Source: Pogonophryne albipinna (Eukaryota > Chordata > Actinopteri > Perciformes > Artedidraconidae). From it: a DNA stretch of 64,000 bases. The stretch spans positions 26,322,412-26,386,411 of the forward strand of contig CM053246.1 of the NCBI GenBank assembly GCA_028583405.1, given 5' to 3'. Positions within the stretch are counted from its first letter, which is position 1. Each line of letters begins with the position of its first letter. The position numbers were made by a program, and so were the translations under genes. This document shows, in pieces, positions 11,001 to 21,499 of this stretch. The notes under the pieces were generated by a model, which was given only the letters and a program-made list of their open reading frames with translations, did no database searches and had not been told where the DNA came from.

Positions 11001-13453
11001 CCTCATTTATCATCATCTGTTTAGCAGGAGGCTCAGAGTCAGGACAAACAGAACAAACCCCCCTCCATCTTTCTCCTTCTCGCAGCCTCTCTCATTTTAT
11101 TTTTTATCTTTATCCTTTGCTACTTATCCAATGTATGATACATCTCTCTCATTCTCTGCGTCTAATCTTTTCTTTGTCAGGGCCGTATTCTCATTCATCC
11201 TTTCTTTTTGTTCCCTTCCTTAATCTTTGCCACCTGTCAGAGACAAATCTTCTCAATGTCTTTCTTGTTTTCTATAAGCCGTCTTTTACTTTTGGATTCC
11301 ATTCTATCGTTCTTGCTCTATTTACTCCTTTTCCTTACTCTTTCAGATCTACTTACTGTGTTCCATTACGTTCTTCTCTACTTGTCAGTCCTATCTATTT
11401 ATTCAATATACTTGGCCTTCATTGGTTTGTTGCTTTCCACTCTCAATTCTGCATTGCAATTTCCCCCCTCTGTTTTCCATCTTTTCCGCCACCGCCTCTG
11501 TGACCCTGGATGTTTTTAATTTTTCATCTTTCTATTCCAATTTGTGTCTTCATTGTGCTCAGTGATGTTATTGTTCATCAGCTCATTTCTGAAGTGTACA
11601 TATATTGTCTTCCTAATTATCAGATTGTAGGTGTTGAATGACTATAAAATGAAGGCAATATCACAAGCAGTTTAATCGCTATCATCTTTATCATCACACC
11701 CAGCAGCAGCATTTAGACCATCATTGTTATTTATTTAAAAGGAACGAGCATGAGAATATAAATAGAACAGAATAAATGGGAAAATATAAACTTGGACTAA
11801 ACAACTTAACATCTGTAACCAAGTGCATCGATAAAGGCTGTGTGAGGCTGCTATGATTTTACAGCCAAAGATGATTTGAAATTCAAAGTTAATGTTTATC
11901 AGGATGAGTCAGCAGACAGTAACCTAGTTGTCTTCACAGGCCAGCTCAAATTCATCAGCATTCGCGACTCTTTCCTGTGTGCATTCTTCATTCATTAATG
12001 ACTTGCTATACGACCGCAACAACGTGTCCAGACCCTGGCAGGGATACAGACAAGAACACAGCCAATATCGATAATTGGCTGCAACAGGTGACAGAGAGAA
12101 ATGGAGCGAAACAAGAAGAAGAAAAAAAACAGTAGTACAAGACATGGACATAACTCCAGGGTGTGACGTGCAAGCAAAACTAATTTGTAGCAGAAAGTAA
12201 TTTGTATCAGTCATGACTGGCGGCAGTTGTTGGAGGAACAGGGAACAGGCACCCTTAGGTACCCCAATTTATCACTTCACCACTCGCTTCCTCCCTCTGT
12301 CACTGTGGTATCTCACAGTGCCCTGTATTCTGAAAGCTAAAAAAATTTAATTATGTAAACTAAAACCATTTGGAGAATAAAAATACTCTATCTCAAATTT
12401 CAAAACTTATATTACCCTACCTCTCGCTTTTGTATGTGATGTGATTATTTTACAAACAGCAGTTTTTGTTATTCCATTACTCAGTTTTTCTATAGCATTA
12501 TGACAAAACAGTTTCTGTAAGTGGACCAATACAATTGACTGCTTTAAGTTAACATCTAGGTTCAGTTCTATAGGTTTTTTTGAAAATTGCACATTTAGTA
12601 CATTTCTTTTAAATTTTCAGTAAAAAAATATCCTGGATTTATCAAATCCAGTTTTTGTTCTTTAACTCTCAACTCTCTCTTCGTCTAACCATCTGAAAGT
12701 CTCTTGTGTGGTCCTGCTCTGCTGAGTCTTGATTATACCCACATGCAAGCATATTTTCTGTAACACAGTAGCCTGAGTCCGCCTAGGAGCAAGGGGTTCT
12801 CCCTCATCGCCACAACAGAGACCTACACTCATCAATGATTAAAGCAGCTAGGTGAAATCCTGTGACAGACCACCACCATGGCTGTCATCTCCCACATGCA
12901 GGAGCAGGATGAGGAGATACAAATACTCCAACACTTAACCCTCACTAAAAATGCAGATCTATCGTACCAAGATACGGTAATGGTGGATGTGTCTATGCTG
13001 ACTTTCACAAGAAAACCAGAGGCAATTATACACAATTCGTGTTCGACCCTGATGGCATGCATCAGTATGTCAAGTATCTGTCCAGCTTACATTTGTTGCA
13101 AACAAAGCAGTAGCCTACTTATTGCAACATTATTGGAGGTCCAGCTACATTTGTAGTAAAGAGAACAACATTTGTAGTGTTTGGAATAACTTTTCTATAA
13201 CTAAAAAGTTGTTCTATACTACAAGTGTTGATAACGTTTTTGACCTCTTCATATAATTTTACTTCTACAAGCACCTTGGAAATAGGTCGTTCTGCCAAAA
13301 GCCCCACTATGCTTCAATGCAACACCCTGCCTGGATGCTACATGATCCAAATCAAACACATTCATATGTCATGGCTGACTCAAAACTATGATGAATAATG
13401 CAACAGAAGGTGCTACAGCAGAGAAACTATACATGTATTTAAATACTAGCAAC
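8078..13453. other. Unassigned sequence with a pyrimidine-rich block
   Basis: No gene was recognised. About 11060-11520 is strongly pyrimidine-rich on the plus strand (CT/TTC runs), which creates long Ser/Leu/Phe-rich open frames without meaning. A 92-codon ORF at 12878 has a good start context but no recognisable protein. Confidence 0.4.
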
Positions 13454-14580
13454 TTAAAGGTGGGGTAGGTAAGTTTCAGAAACCGGCTCGAGTGCACAAA
13501 AATTTGAAAGTACACAGCCGAAAAGAATCCGCCCCTTCCTTCAGACTTCCTTACAGAGCACCTCCTCCAACACACATGAACGCGCACATGACTTAGGTTG
13601 GCTATATAGTTCAGGGGAATTGTAAACCATACAAAATAGATAATTACCTGTCCAAGAGAAAAAGAGCGACCACGGCGTCAGATTTCAACTCGGTGTGTAT
13701 GGGGGTTATTCCCTATCTTTATTCAAGAGCGTGGTATTTAAATTTGAGAGCATACTTTATTGATTTCCTTCACTCAAACCCTGTCATCGCACCAAAAACA
13801 AACCAAAGAGTTACGGGACGCTGTAATAAGTAAAGCGAACGCACCCGCAAGGACACCTGGCCTCCTATTGGTTGAGGGAGTTTGACAGGATTGTTGCACA
13901 AAAGTTTCGAGCGCGCACAGAATAAATCTGAGAGCAGAACAAATCTGTAAGCAGCAATATATCTGAGTGCAAGCGTACAGTTTGAGCAGAAGCAGAGCAA
14001 ATCTAAGTGCAAGCAGGCACTATTTGAGTGCGAGGACAGGGTTTGAGGGAAATAAATACATAAAGTATGCTCTCAAATTTAAATACCACGCTCTTGAATA
14101 AAGATAGGGAATAACCCCCATAGGTGTGTTCCATCAGTAGTCGCCATCGTTGAAAAGCAACTCCGATATTGACTCTGGTTTGAATTCTCCTAGTTTCCAC
14201 TTTGTTTTTGTTCCTAATTTGCTCCGTTACATTATTTCTTTTGCCACCAGTAGACGATGTTGAACCTAACTCTGCCATGGTGAAAGTGGCCGCCTGTTGC
14301 TGGCGAGTCATTGAAGTACTGCTGCAATGCACGCCCAATGAGGGCACGAGATACATTTGTGCGTGCACGAGATGGAAGGCTGACAGACAGGGCGGCCCGG
14401 CTAAACGGATTGGTCGTACTTTTTACAGTATTACGGGTTCCACAGATGACATTTTTTTATGGATTTTTTTTCAAAGCACTTAAGATATTCATTGCTATCG
14501 GGATGTTAAGAGCATTCCATGGAATATAACAAAAAGTGTATCTCGAGCCGGTTTCTCAAACTTACCTACCCCACCTTTAA
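13454..14580. mobile_element. TTAA-flanked MITE with inverted ends (1127 bp with its insert)
   Basis: The left end reads TTAA AGGTGGGGTAGGTAAGTTT and the right end is its inverted form, ...AAACTTACCTACCCCACCT TTAA. The CAGAAACCGGCTCGAG block is also mirrored, with one change. TTAA on both sides fits piggyBac- or Kolobok-type target duplication; a different reading of the boundary is possible. The interior has no transposase, so it is non-autonomous. A second element is inserted at 13698-14122. Removing it would leave roughly 700 bp. Confidence 0.8.
13698..14122. mobile_element. Inverted-repeat element nested in the TTAA MITE (425 bp)
   Basis: Arms of about 85-90 bp are inverted copies (TATGGGGGTTATTCCCTATC ... 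GGGAATAACCCCCATA). The flanks are GGTGTG at 13692-13697 and GGTGTG at 14123-14128, read as a 6-bp target duplication. The interior has no ORF. Near 13920-14040 it carries diverged direct repeats built on AAATCTGAG/AAGTGCAAGCAG-like units. It inserted after the surrounding MITE. Superfamily not determined. Confidence 0.8.
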
Positions 14581-14645
14581 AATGTCAAATCAATATGGGG
14601 TGTAGCAGTCAATAACCCAGTAGTGCAAATGTGTATGCATGATAA

Positions 14646-15818
14646 AAGGCAGGTCACTCCACAGAAACAGCCTCCCTCTCCTCTGTCATCATCCTTCTGG
14701 ACCTGTCTGCTGCATTCGACACGGTGAACCATCAGATCCTCCTTCGCACTCTCCAAGAACTTGGAGTTTCAGGCTCTGCACTTTCCCTCCTCACCTCATA
14801 CCTCAAAGACCGCACCTACAGGGTTACTTGGAGAGGGTCCGAGTCCGACCCTTGTCAATTAACTACAGGGGTCCCTCAGGGCTCTGTTCTTGGTCCCCTC
14901 CTCTTCTCCTTGTACACAAACTCGCTCGGATCAGTCATTAGCTCGCATGGTTTTTCATACCACTGCTACGCTGACGACACCCAATTAATTCTGTCCTTTC
15001 CCCGCTCAGAGACCCAGGTCGTCGCACGCATCTCTGCTTGTCTAGCTGACATCTCTCAGTGGATGTCTGCTCATCACCTCAAGCTCAACCTTGACAAGAC
15101 TGAACTGCTTTTCCTTCCGGGAAAAGATTGTCCCACTCTTGACCTAACAATCAACATCGGCACCTCTGTTGTTTCCCCGACTCAGACTGCAAGAAATCTG
15201 GGTGTGACCCTAGATAACAACCTGTCCTTCACTGCAAACATCGCTGCTACAACCCGCTGCTGCAGATACACGCTTTACAACATCAGGAGGATGCGTCCCC
15301 AGCTGACCCAGAAAGCGACGCAGGTTCTGGTCCAGGCTCTCGTCATCTCACGCCTAGACTACTGCAACTCCCTCCTGGCTGGTCTACCTGCATGTGCCAT
15401 CCGACCTCTGCAGCTCATCCAGAATGCAGCTGCTCGCCTGGTCTTCAACCTTCCTAAATTCTCCCTCACCACGCCGCTCCTCCGCTGCCTTCACTGGCTT
15501 CCGATAACTGCTAGAATCCACTTCAAGACAATGGTACTTGCGTACCATGCTGCGAATGGATCTGGCCCTTCCTACATCCAGGACATGGTTAAACCGTACA
15601 CCCCAGCACGTGCACTCCGCTCTGCATCAACCAAACGGCTCGCTGCACCCTCGCTGCGAAGGGGACCCAAGTTTCCATCAGCAAAAACACGTGGGTTTGC
15701 TATTCTGGCTCCAAAATGGTGGAATGAGCTCCCCATTGACATCAGGACAGCAGATAGCTTACACACCTTCCGGCGCAGACTGAAAACTCATCTCTTTCGA
15801 CTCCACTTCGAGCGATAG
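14646..15818 (+). pseudogene. L2-clade reverse transcriptase, C-terminal part
   Basis: The open frame starts at a non-ATG position (14646, AGHSTETA...) and runs to 15818. It shows RT motifs in order: [13 protein letters not shown] (first catalytic Asp), [14 protein letters not shown], the YADD box (residues 82-85 counted from the GTG at 14724), [22 protein letters not shown], and then the L2/CR1-type C-terminal domain with [17 protein letters not shown] and a final WNELP...LKTHLF. In active elements it copies LINE RNA at a nicked target. The N-terminal endonuclease and the first RT motifs are absent. Between HSTETA and the first catalytic Asp it looks about 16-17 codons shorter than usual L2 proteins, suggesting a small internal deletion. 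No stop interrupts the remaining frame, so it is a fairly young but dead copy. Confidence 0.93.
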
Positions 15819-16023
15819 AACTATTAACAAAGCACTTATATACTAATAAAGGGCTGGCTTATCTAAAGCCAGTTGAGTAGCACTTGAAATGTTTTTGCTC
15901 TATGAAGCCTGATGTACTTATATGATTCTGTTTTCTTCAAGTTTCTATTTTGTTGGTCGAACGCACTTATTGTAAGTCGCTTTGGATAAAAGCGTCAGCT
16001 AAATGCAATGTAATGTAATAAAA
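14646..16023 (+). mobile_element. L2-type non-LTR retrotransposon, 5' truncated
   Basis: The copy begins within the reverse transcriptase and runs through the 3' UTR. The 3' end has the hallmark tail GTAAGTCGCTTTGGATAAAA GCGTCAGCTAAATG followed by short TGTAA-type repeats up to about 16023. 5' truncation is the normal outcome of target-primed reverse transcription. A degraded copy of the same kind of tail lies at about 35204-35246. Confidence 0.9.
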
Positions 16024-16789
16024 TAATATTTAAGTGTTGTGTGGTAAAACGAAAAACAAAAAGAAAAGGATGGGAATTGCTCATGTACCCACTGGGCTAA
16101 TGAAAGACCCGACCACACCAACGTGCACCTGCAAAGCAAAACACAGGGCAAACAGAGGCTGCATCCCAGGCTAGCTAAATGCTAAATGCTAGCAGCTCAA
16201 GGTGGAAGCAGTGGAGACTTGTGAGGTGTGTGAGGCCTTCTGATGATCTCTGATGTAACTGTAGAACATCATTTAGTTAAACAATTTTAAGTTAGGAGCA
16301 CATGCTGAATGGACTTATGCTTTGAAAAAGAACAATAAGATTGTTGAGGACTTCATGATGCACAAGACTCACCGACAGCTATTCAGACAGGTGAGCTACA
16401 ACAACTAACATCCTCTCTAAATGAAATGGCTTAAACAAGATGTGTGTGACCTCAAACGACATGCTGTGTAAATAATCTACACATCCCATTTTGCTTGTGC
16501 TTGTTGCAGCAGCTGCTGTGGATTTATATCGTTTTGTTGTACATGCTCGCAATGTCTGCTTTGGTTATGTTTTTTTTACTGCTGTGAATCCTTTAAAAAT
16601 GTTCTTTATTTCGCGTGGCTTGATAATTATGTTTCCAGCCGCCTTGGTGTCCTTAGGCTTTTTAATTCCTGTTTATTTATTGAGAGTCTCCACTGAGGAA
16701 GGTGGTTGTAGGCCTATATTGATTATTGATAATATGCACATGCTGCAAATGTCTGTCTAATGTGTCTATAGAAATTTAACTTTGTGTTG
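16024..16789. other. Unassigned sequence between the L2 copy and the hAT
   Basis: No gene or repeat family was recognised. The 89-codon ORF at 16491 has no known motif. Confidence 0.4.
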
Positions 16790-16888
16790 GTTTAGATCAG
16801 GGATGGACAAATGGCGGCCCCCACCTCCTCTTTTTGCGGCCCTCAGATTAATTTATAAACAACGTAATTAATAATAAAAAATATATAT

Positions 16889-17083
16889 TGTCGTGCCATG
16901 AAAAGAGAGTCGGAGGCAGTGTATTAAGAATGGAGTTCCAATCTTTATTATCCATTAATTATCCATGCTCTGCCTGATGAGCTAGCAGGAATGGCAGCTA
17001 AAGCTACAGGTGTTCCCCACTAAAGGGTCCGTGTGGCAACACAATAAGCAAGGTGAATTATGGTCCCACATGGTGTCACCACA
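16889..17083 (-). repeat. 3' LTR of the Gypsy element (195 bp)
   Basis: Read on the minus strand it begins TGTGGTGACACC and ends CACGACA. It aligns with the other LTR with about four substitutions. It lacks about 17 bp that the 5' LTR has near 20912-20930. Confidence 0.9.
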
Positions 17084-17096
17084 CAAGCCCCCCCAG
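17084..17096 (-). promoter_or_regulatory. Polypurine tract of the Gypsy element
   Basis: On the minus strand, CTGGGGGGGCTTG sits directly before the 3' LTR, as expected for plus-strand priming. Confidence 0.75.
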
Positions 17097-17099
17097 AAT

Positions 17100-17336
17100 T
17101 CACACATAAACTAAATCAGCATGGCGGGGAGGAACGACACGCCGACCCCCACGACTCCTGAGCACGGGAGTCGGAAAAGTGACTTCTGCCTGTGCGGCCC
17201 CGGAAGGGGAGGGACCGGAACAACAGGTCTTAAATCCGTGACAGGGGACGAGGCCGGGGGGCGGCCCCCGTCGCGGAGGTCGAGCCAGCACCACAGGCTG
17301 GTCCAAGTCCAGGTGAGCAGCCTTCACTCGGTCCAC
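17100..17336 (-). pseudogene. pol: Gypsy pol, extreme C-terminus in a shifted frame
   Basis: This frame carries the end of pol (DRVKAAHLDLDQPVV, then a Pro/Arg-rich tail). It is out of frame with the integrase ORF, which ends at 17324. The break is consistent with loss of a single base near 17340-17346, just after the VDLGGKADT segment. No chromodomain follows. Confidence 0.8.
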
Positions 17337-18733
17337 CGAGACGTGTCGGCCTTGCCACCCAGGTCGACCACCAGGTGCTTGTCCCCGTGCTCCAAGACCC
17401 GGAAAGGCCCATCATAAGGGGGCTGCAGGGGGCCTCTGTGCGCATCGTGTCGGATGAACACGTGCTCCGCCGAGCGGAGCTCTGCGGGAACCTGGGACAC
17501 CTGAGTACCGTGCTGAGTAGTAGGGATCGGAGCAAAGGCCTCAGCCGCGTCCTGCAGGAAAGCCCGCTGGGCCGACGCCGACCAGGGAGCCGATGCGTTA
17601 GGGAGGAAATCCCCCGGAACTCTCAACGGCTGCCCGTAGACCATCTCAGCCGTAGAGCACTGCAGGTCTTCTTTAGGCGCAGTCCTCAGGCCCAGCATCA
17701 CCCAGGGCAGCTTGTCGACCCAATTCCCGTCCTTAAGGCCGGCTTTGAGGGCCGCCTTCATGGAGCGATGGAAGCGCTCGCAGAGGCCGTTAGCCTGAGG
17801 GTGGTAAGCGGTAGTCCTGTGCAGCTTAACCCCCAAACCGCCTGCCACGGCGTTCCAGATTTCGGACGTGAACTGAGAGCCCCTGTCTGAGGAAATGTCC
17901 GACGGGGTGCCAAAACGACACACCCACGTTGCAATGAAGGCCCGGGCAACGTCCGCGGCCGACGTTGAAACGAGCGGGACCGCCTCCGGCCAACGGGTCG
18001 TCCTGTCCACCATGGTGAGGAGGTAGGAAAAGCCCTGAGAGGAGGGCAATGGACCAACCAGGTCGATATTGACGTGGTCAAACCTCCTCTCAGGCACCAG
18101 GAAACGCTCCAAAGGGGCAATCGTATGGCGGTGCACCTTAGCGCGCTGACAAGCCACGCACTCACCAGCCACGCACTCACCAGCCACGCACTCACCAGCC
18201 ACGCACTCACCAGCCCAAGTCCTCACGTCCTTTTTCAGCCCATGCCAGACGAACTTCGCGGCCACCAAGCGCACCGAAGGCTTAACGCCGGGGTGTGACA
18301 GTCCGTGCACTGCCTCGAACACAGAGCGCCTCCAGCTGGCGGGAACGACTGGCCGCGACAGGCCTGTGGAGACGTCACACAGGAGGGTAACGCCCGCGTC
18401 GCCGAACACCACCTTCAGAGCCTGGACGCCGGGGTCTGTGACCTGGTCCGCCGCCATGTGAGTATAGTCCAGGCCCAACTGGACGGCTCCGATGACGACT
18501 CTGGAGAGGCAATCTGCAACCAGGTTCGACTTGCCAGCTACGTGCTTAATGTCTGTGGTGAACTCAGAGATGTAGGAAATGCTGCCGCTGCTGACGTGCT
18601 GACCAAGGCTCCGCCACTTTAGACATGGCGAAAGTGAGTGGCTTGTGGTCGACAAACGCCGTAAACTCCCGGCCTTCCAGCATGAAACGGAAGTGCCGCA
18701 CGGCCAAATAAAGACCCAGGAGCTCACGGTCAA
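17324..18733 (-). pseudogene. pol: Gypsy pol, end of RNase H region and integrase
   Basis: The integrase joins the cDNA into the host chromosome. The pol-like reading begins at about 18582 (ISYISEFTTDIKHVAG); the first 50 codons of the open frame are a shadow frame. In order: the RT/RNase H linker (VAGKSNLVADCLSR), the N-terminal zinc-binding region (H143 and H147, then cysteines), and the catalytic core with D224 (HVNIDLVGPLP), D283 (SSDRGSQFTS) and E319 (GLCERFHRS), a DD35E triad. A GPF/Y-type YDGPFRVLEHG follows. The zinc region carries four tandem 15-bp units (18152-18211) that multiply a GECVA pentapeptide before the final CVACQ, so the C-x2-C half of the finger is duplicated in frame. 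Frameshifts bound the ORF at both ends. Confidence 0.92.
18152..18211. repeat. Four tandem copies of a 15-bp unit inside integrase
   Basis: The unit AGCCACGCACTCACC is repeated four times without change. The 15-bp period keeps the reading frame. Confidence 0.95.
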
Positions 18734-19031
18734 AAGCGCTGTACCTGCGCTCTCTGGGCGTCAGCTGGCGGCTGAAAAAGGCGAGCGGCTGCCAAGCGCC
18801 CTCCACCCACTGCTCGTGCACCGCGCCGACTGCGTAGTCCGACGCGTCCGTGGTGATGGAGATGGGAGCCGTAGATGATGGGTGTGCCAGCAAAGCCGCC
18901 TGAGCCAACGCAGTCGTGACCTCAGCAAAAGCGACGTCCGCCTCTGCCGTCCAGTCGATCGCCTGGACGGGGGTCTTGCCCTTCAATGCTTCATACAGCG
19001 GCCGCATGAAACGGTGGTAGAAGGTCACCAT
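18564..19031 (-). pseudogene. pol: Gypsy pol, RT connection and RNase H
   Basis: RNase H removes the RNA strand during reverse transcription. The frame begins just after EFLG with MVTFYHRFMRPLYEALKGK, the end of the RT thumb/connection. It then shows the RNase H core: TTDASDYAVGAV (first Asp), DRELLGLYLAVRHF (catalytic Glu) and FVDHKPLTF (Asp). The frame ends at 18564 in ...RQQRQHFLHL. The true continuation lies in another frame, consistent with one extra base near 18578-18584. The ATG at 19031 is internal, not a real start. Confidence 0.9.
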
Positions 19032-20236
19032 CCCCAGAAACTCACGGAGCGACCGGGCTGTGAGCGGGCGAGGAAAAGCCGCAACAACGCTCGGAGGTGG
19101 GACAGGTGCTCCTGTACTGAAGCGCTGGCGACGAGTATGTCATCGAGGTAGACAAACACAAACGGCAGGTCCCGCAGCACCGAATCCATCAGGCGCTGGA
19201 ACGTCTGAGCAGCATTATTGAGTCCAAAAGGCATCCGCAGGAACTCAAAAAGTCCAAATGGGGATATCACTCCTGTCTTGGGAATGTCCAGAGGGTGCAT
19301 GGGCACCTGGTGGTATCCACGCACCAGGTCCACCTTGGAAAACACCCCCGTACCGGCCAGATGCGCCGAAAAGCCCTGAATGTGCGGCACCGGATAGCGG
19401 TCAGGCGTAGTGGCTTCGTTGAGTCGGCGGTAATCCCCGCACGGGCGGAACCCGCCGTTCGGTTTGGGGACGACGTGCAGGGGGGAAGCCCAAGGACTGT
19501 CTGAGCGGCGGACAATGCCCAGGCGCTCCATGGTTGCGAACTCCGCCCTCGCTACAGCCAGCTTAGAAGGGTTCAACCGCCGGGCCCTGGCGTAGACAGG
19601 AGGCCCCTCGGTAGTGACGTGGTGCTCCACGCCATGCTTAGTGGTAAGCGCAGAGAAGGTGGGCAGCGACAAGTCTGGAAACTTGGCCAACAGTCTGAGA
19701 AACGTGTCTGCCTCCGACAGCGAGCCCGACAGCCCGTCATATGCTGCACTGCCAAGTGTGCACACGAGGGAAGAAAACGTTAAGGCATCAACCAAACGCC
19801 TATTCTTAACGTCCACTAAGAGTCCATGAGCACACAAAAAATCCGCTCCGAGGAGGGGAAAAGAAATGTCCGCTGTCACAAAATCCCAGCTGAAACGCTG
19901 TCCTCCGATGCACAAACACATAGGCCTCACGCCGTACGTGCGAATGGGACCGCCGTTAGCTGTCGTCAATCGCGCTCCGTGCCCACCCCGGGTGACGTCT
20001 TCACTCGACGCTGGAACTACGCTCCGTTGAGCGCCCGTGTCACACAGAAACAGGCTCCCCGAAACGCTGTCGCTGACGCTCAGGGCCACTACTGAGCGCC
20101 GGCCCCTCCGTTTCCCGGGGGTTTGTAGCTGCACGGGGCGATGCATTTCTTCGCCATTGTCCCGAAACGTGAGTGGTAAAAGCACTCTCCGGTGTCTCCA
20201 CGCCGGCTCGATACAGCCCTGTCCTGCCTCCGCCAC
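19025..20236 (-). pseudogene. pol: Gypsy pol, protease and reverse transcriptase
   Basis: The aspartic protease has its active site at DTGA (residues 66-69, LFLCDTGAQRSVVPA) and a LLGADFL flap-side motif at 129-135. The reverse transcriptase follows: SPWASPLHVVPKPNGG, FSKVDLVRGYHQVPM with catalytic D303, FLRMPFGLNNAAQTFQRLM, and YLDD at 363-366 (FVYLDDILVA). The frame lies -1 relative to gag and overlaps it by 148 bases (20089-20236), the layout expected for expression by ribosomal frameshifting. After HLRALLRL (about residue 387) the thumb is cut: some 45 codons usual in this family are missing and the frame is lost, ending in an unrelated tail to 19025. Confidence 0.92.
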
Positions 20237-20796
20237 GCTTTCTTGACTGCAGGTGGGCCGCTGAGCGTCGCGGCTAACGTCTCTGCACCGGGCTGTTGTG
20301 TAGCCAGGAAAAAACGATCCGCTTCCTCAGCCAAGGCACGGGGCTCCGTGACAGGCATGTTGGCCAGCGCCGTCTGGACCCGGGGAGGCAAGTGACGCAG
20401 GAAAATCTCCGTGAGTAAAATCTCCGTGAGTAAAATCAGGGGATCTTCCCCCCCCCCTAGCAGATTTAGCATTTTCTCCATTAGCTGGGATGGCTTGCTG
20501 TCTCCTAGGCCTTGAATGTCAAGTATCTGGCGGGCCCTCTCCTTAGCAGATAAGCTAAATGTCTTAAGGAGAAGGGCCTTAATCGCCTCATATTTGCCAT
20601 GGTGTGGGGGGGCTGCGATAAATCCCACCAACCTGGACGACGTGGAGCTCCCCAGCGCTGCTACCACATGGTAGTATTTAAGGTCCCCGTCACGGACCTG
20701 TCGGCAGGCGAAATGTGCCTCCACGTGTGCGAACCATGCCTCCGCGGCGTGCTCCCAGAATTCCGGCAGCTTTATGAAAACATCGCGCTCAGCCAT
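20089..20796 (-). CDS. gag: Gypsy gag, 235 aa
   Basis: Gag forms the particle that packages retrotransposon RNA. I place the start at 20796, MAERDVFIKLPEFW; the frame is open further upstream to 20937, but that part overlaps the 5' LTR (20844-21055). Typical features of this gag type: the W-rich start (PEFWEHAAEAWFAHVEAHF), KYYHVVAAL, YEAIKALLLKTF, and a C-terminal knuckle-like CFYHSRFGTMAKKC with a further Cys (IAPC). A 15-bp unit is duplicated at 20402-20431, repeating an ILLTE pentapeptide in frame. The frame is uninterrupted, so gag is the best preserved part of this element. Confidence 0.85.
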   Translation of the reverse strand: MAERDVFIKLPEFWEHAAEAWFAHVEAHFACRQVRDGDLKYYHVVAALGSSTSSRLVGFIAAPPHHGKYEAIKALLLKTFSLSAKERARQILDIQGLGDSKPSQLMEKMLNLLGGGEDPLILLTEILLTEIFLRHLPPRVQTALANMPVTEPRALAEEADRFFLATQQPGAETLAATLSGPPAVKKAWRRQDRAVSSRRGDTGECFYHSRFGTMAKKCIAPCSYKPPGNGGAGAQ

Positions 20797-20843
20797 GTTC
20801 GTTAATTTTCCGGAAACTTCTTCGGAAAAGTCAGGGTCACCAG

Positions 20844-21055
20844 TGTAGTGCCGTGAAAAGAGAGTCGGAGGCGGTGTATTAAGAATGGAGTTCCAATCTT
20901 TATTATCCATTAATATCAGAGAGGTTAACACATGCACTGCTCTGCCTGATGAGCTAGCAGGAATGGCAGCTAAAGCTACAGGTGTTCCCCACTAAAGGGT
21001 CCGTGTGGCAACACAATAAGCAAGGTGAATTACGGTCCCACATGGTGTCACCACA
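20844..21055 (-). repeat. 5' LTR of the Gypsy element (212 bp)
   Basis: This is the partner of 16889-17083 and keeps the segment missing there. On the minus strand the first bases inside the LTR read CTGGTGACCCTGAC, where the tRNA primer site should be. I could not assign the primer tRNA. Confidence 0.9.
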
Positions 21056-21056
21056 A

Positions 21057-21087
<31 letters not shown>

Positions 21088-21089
21088 TA
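21056..21089. repeat. (AT)n tract followed by poly-T
   Basis: About 24 bases of AT repeat and then a T run. This was the AT-rich insertion site of the Gypsy element; the other half of the tract lies at 16881-16888. Confidence 0.85.
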
Positions 21090-21178
21090 CTTGTAGTACT
21101 GATACCGTCCACTAGACTCCTAGTTACGTCGCGAGCTGCGTACATGATTTCAAATACCGCAAAATAATCTGTGACGCA

Positions 21179-21490
21179 TTTGTGTGTATTGTGTTTGTTT
21201 TCCGGTGAAACCCTCACAAGAAACCCCAGCTGTTGTTATGCCTGCCGTGACGTTAAGTTGCCTCTTGTAATTATGCCTTTACAAGCTTAAAAGTTGTATT
21301 TATCATCTGAATTTGGCGAAACAAGTTTAATATTCTAAAAACCAAGACTTTGTTTATTTGAAATCAGATGAAAACAAACTGTCACGGACCCTGCCATGTT
21401 ATCTATGATTACTACGCTTTTCATTCATAATTTCAGCGGGAGGGAGGGGGAGTGGCGCTGAGGAACAGCAGAGTGCGGGCTGACAGGTGT
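21179..21490. repeat. Module shared with the element at 29303-31769
   Basis: The block starting TTGTGTGTATTGTGTTTG and containing AACAAGTTTAATATTCT and CAAGACTTTGTTTATTTG aligns with about 29635-29854 and continues at 31457-31565, where the second copy is split by a hAT. The module contains no ORF. Confidence 0.8.
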
Positions 21491-21499
21491 CTGTGTGGA

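Larger units (their letters stand above)
16889..21055 (-). mobile_element. Ty3/Gypsy LTR retrotransposon, complete in outline, frames broken
   Basis: The element lies on the minus strand: 5' LTR 20844-21055, gag, protease, RT, RNase H, integrase, polypurine tract, 3' LTR 16889-17083. It inserted in an AT repeat inside the hAT; ATAT occurs on both sides (16885-16888 and 21056-21059) and may be the target duplication. No chromodomain is present, so it belongs to a lineage different from the one at 1-1016. Pol is broken by two single-base shifts and one deletion, so this copy cannot make its own enzymes. Confidence 0.93.

Noticed and set aside
11060..11520. Two overlapping ORFs of 103 and 128 codons
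   Set aside because: They are caused by a pyrimidine-rich tract that lacks stop codons; the peptides are low complexity.
12878..13156. 92-codon ORF with a good start context (ACCACCACCATGG)
   Set aside because: No known motif, no supporting splice or 5' features, and unremarkable codon use.
18152..18211. Regular 15-bp repeats as a possible CRISPR-like array or minisatellite
   Set aside because: There are no spacers, the unit is a multiple of three, and it lies in frame inside integrase.
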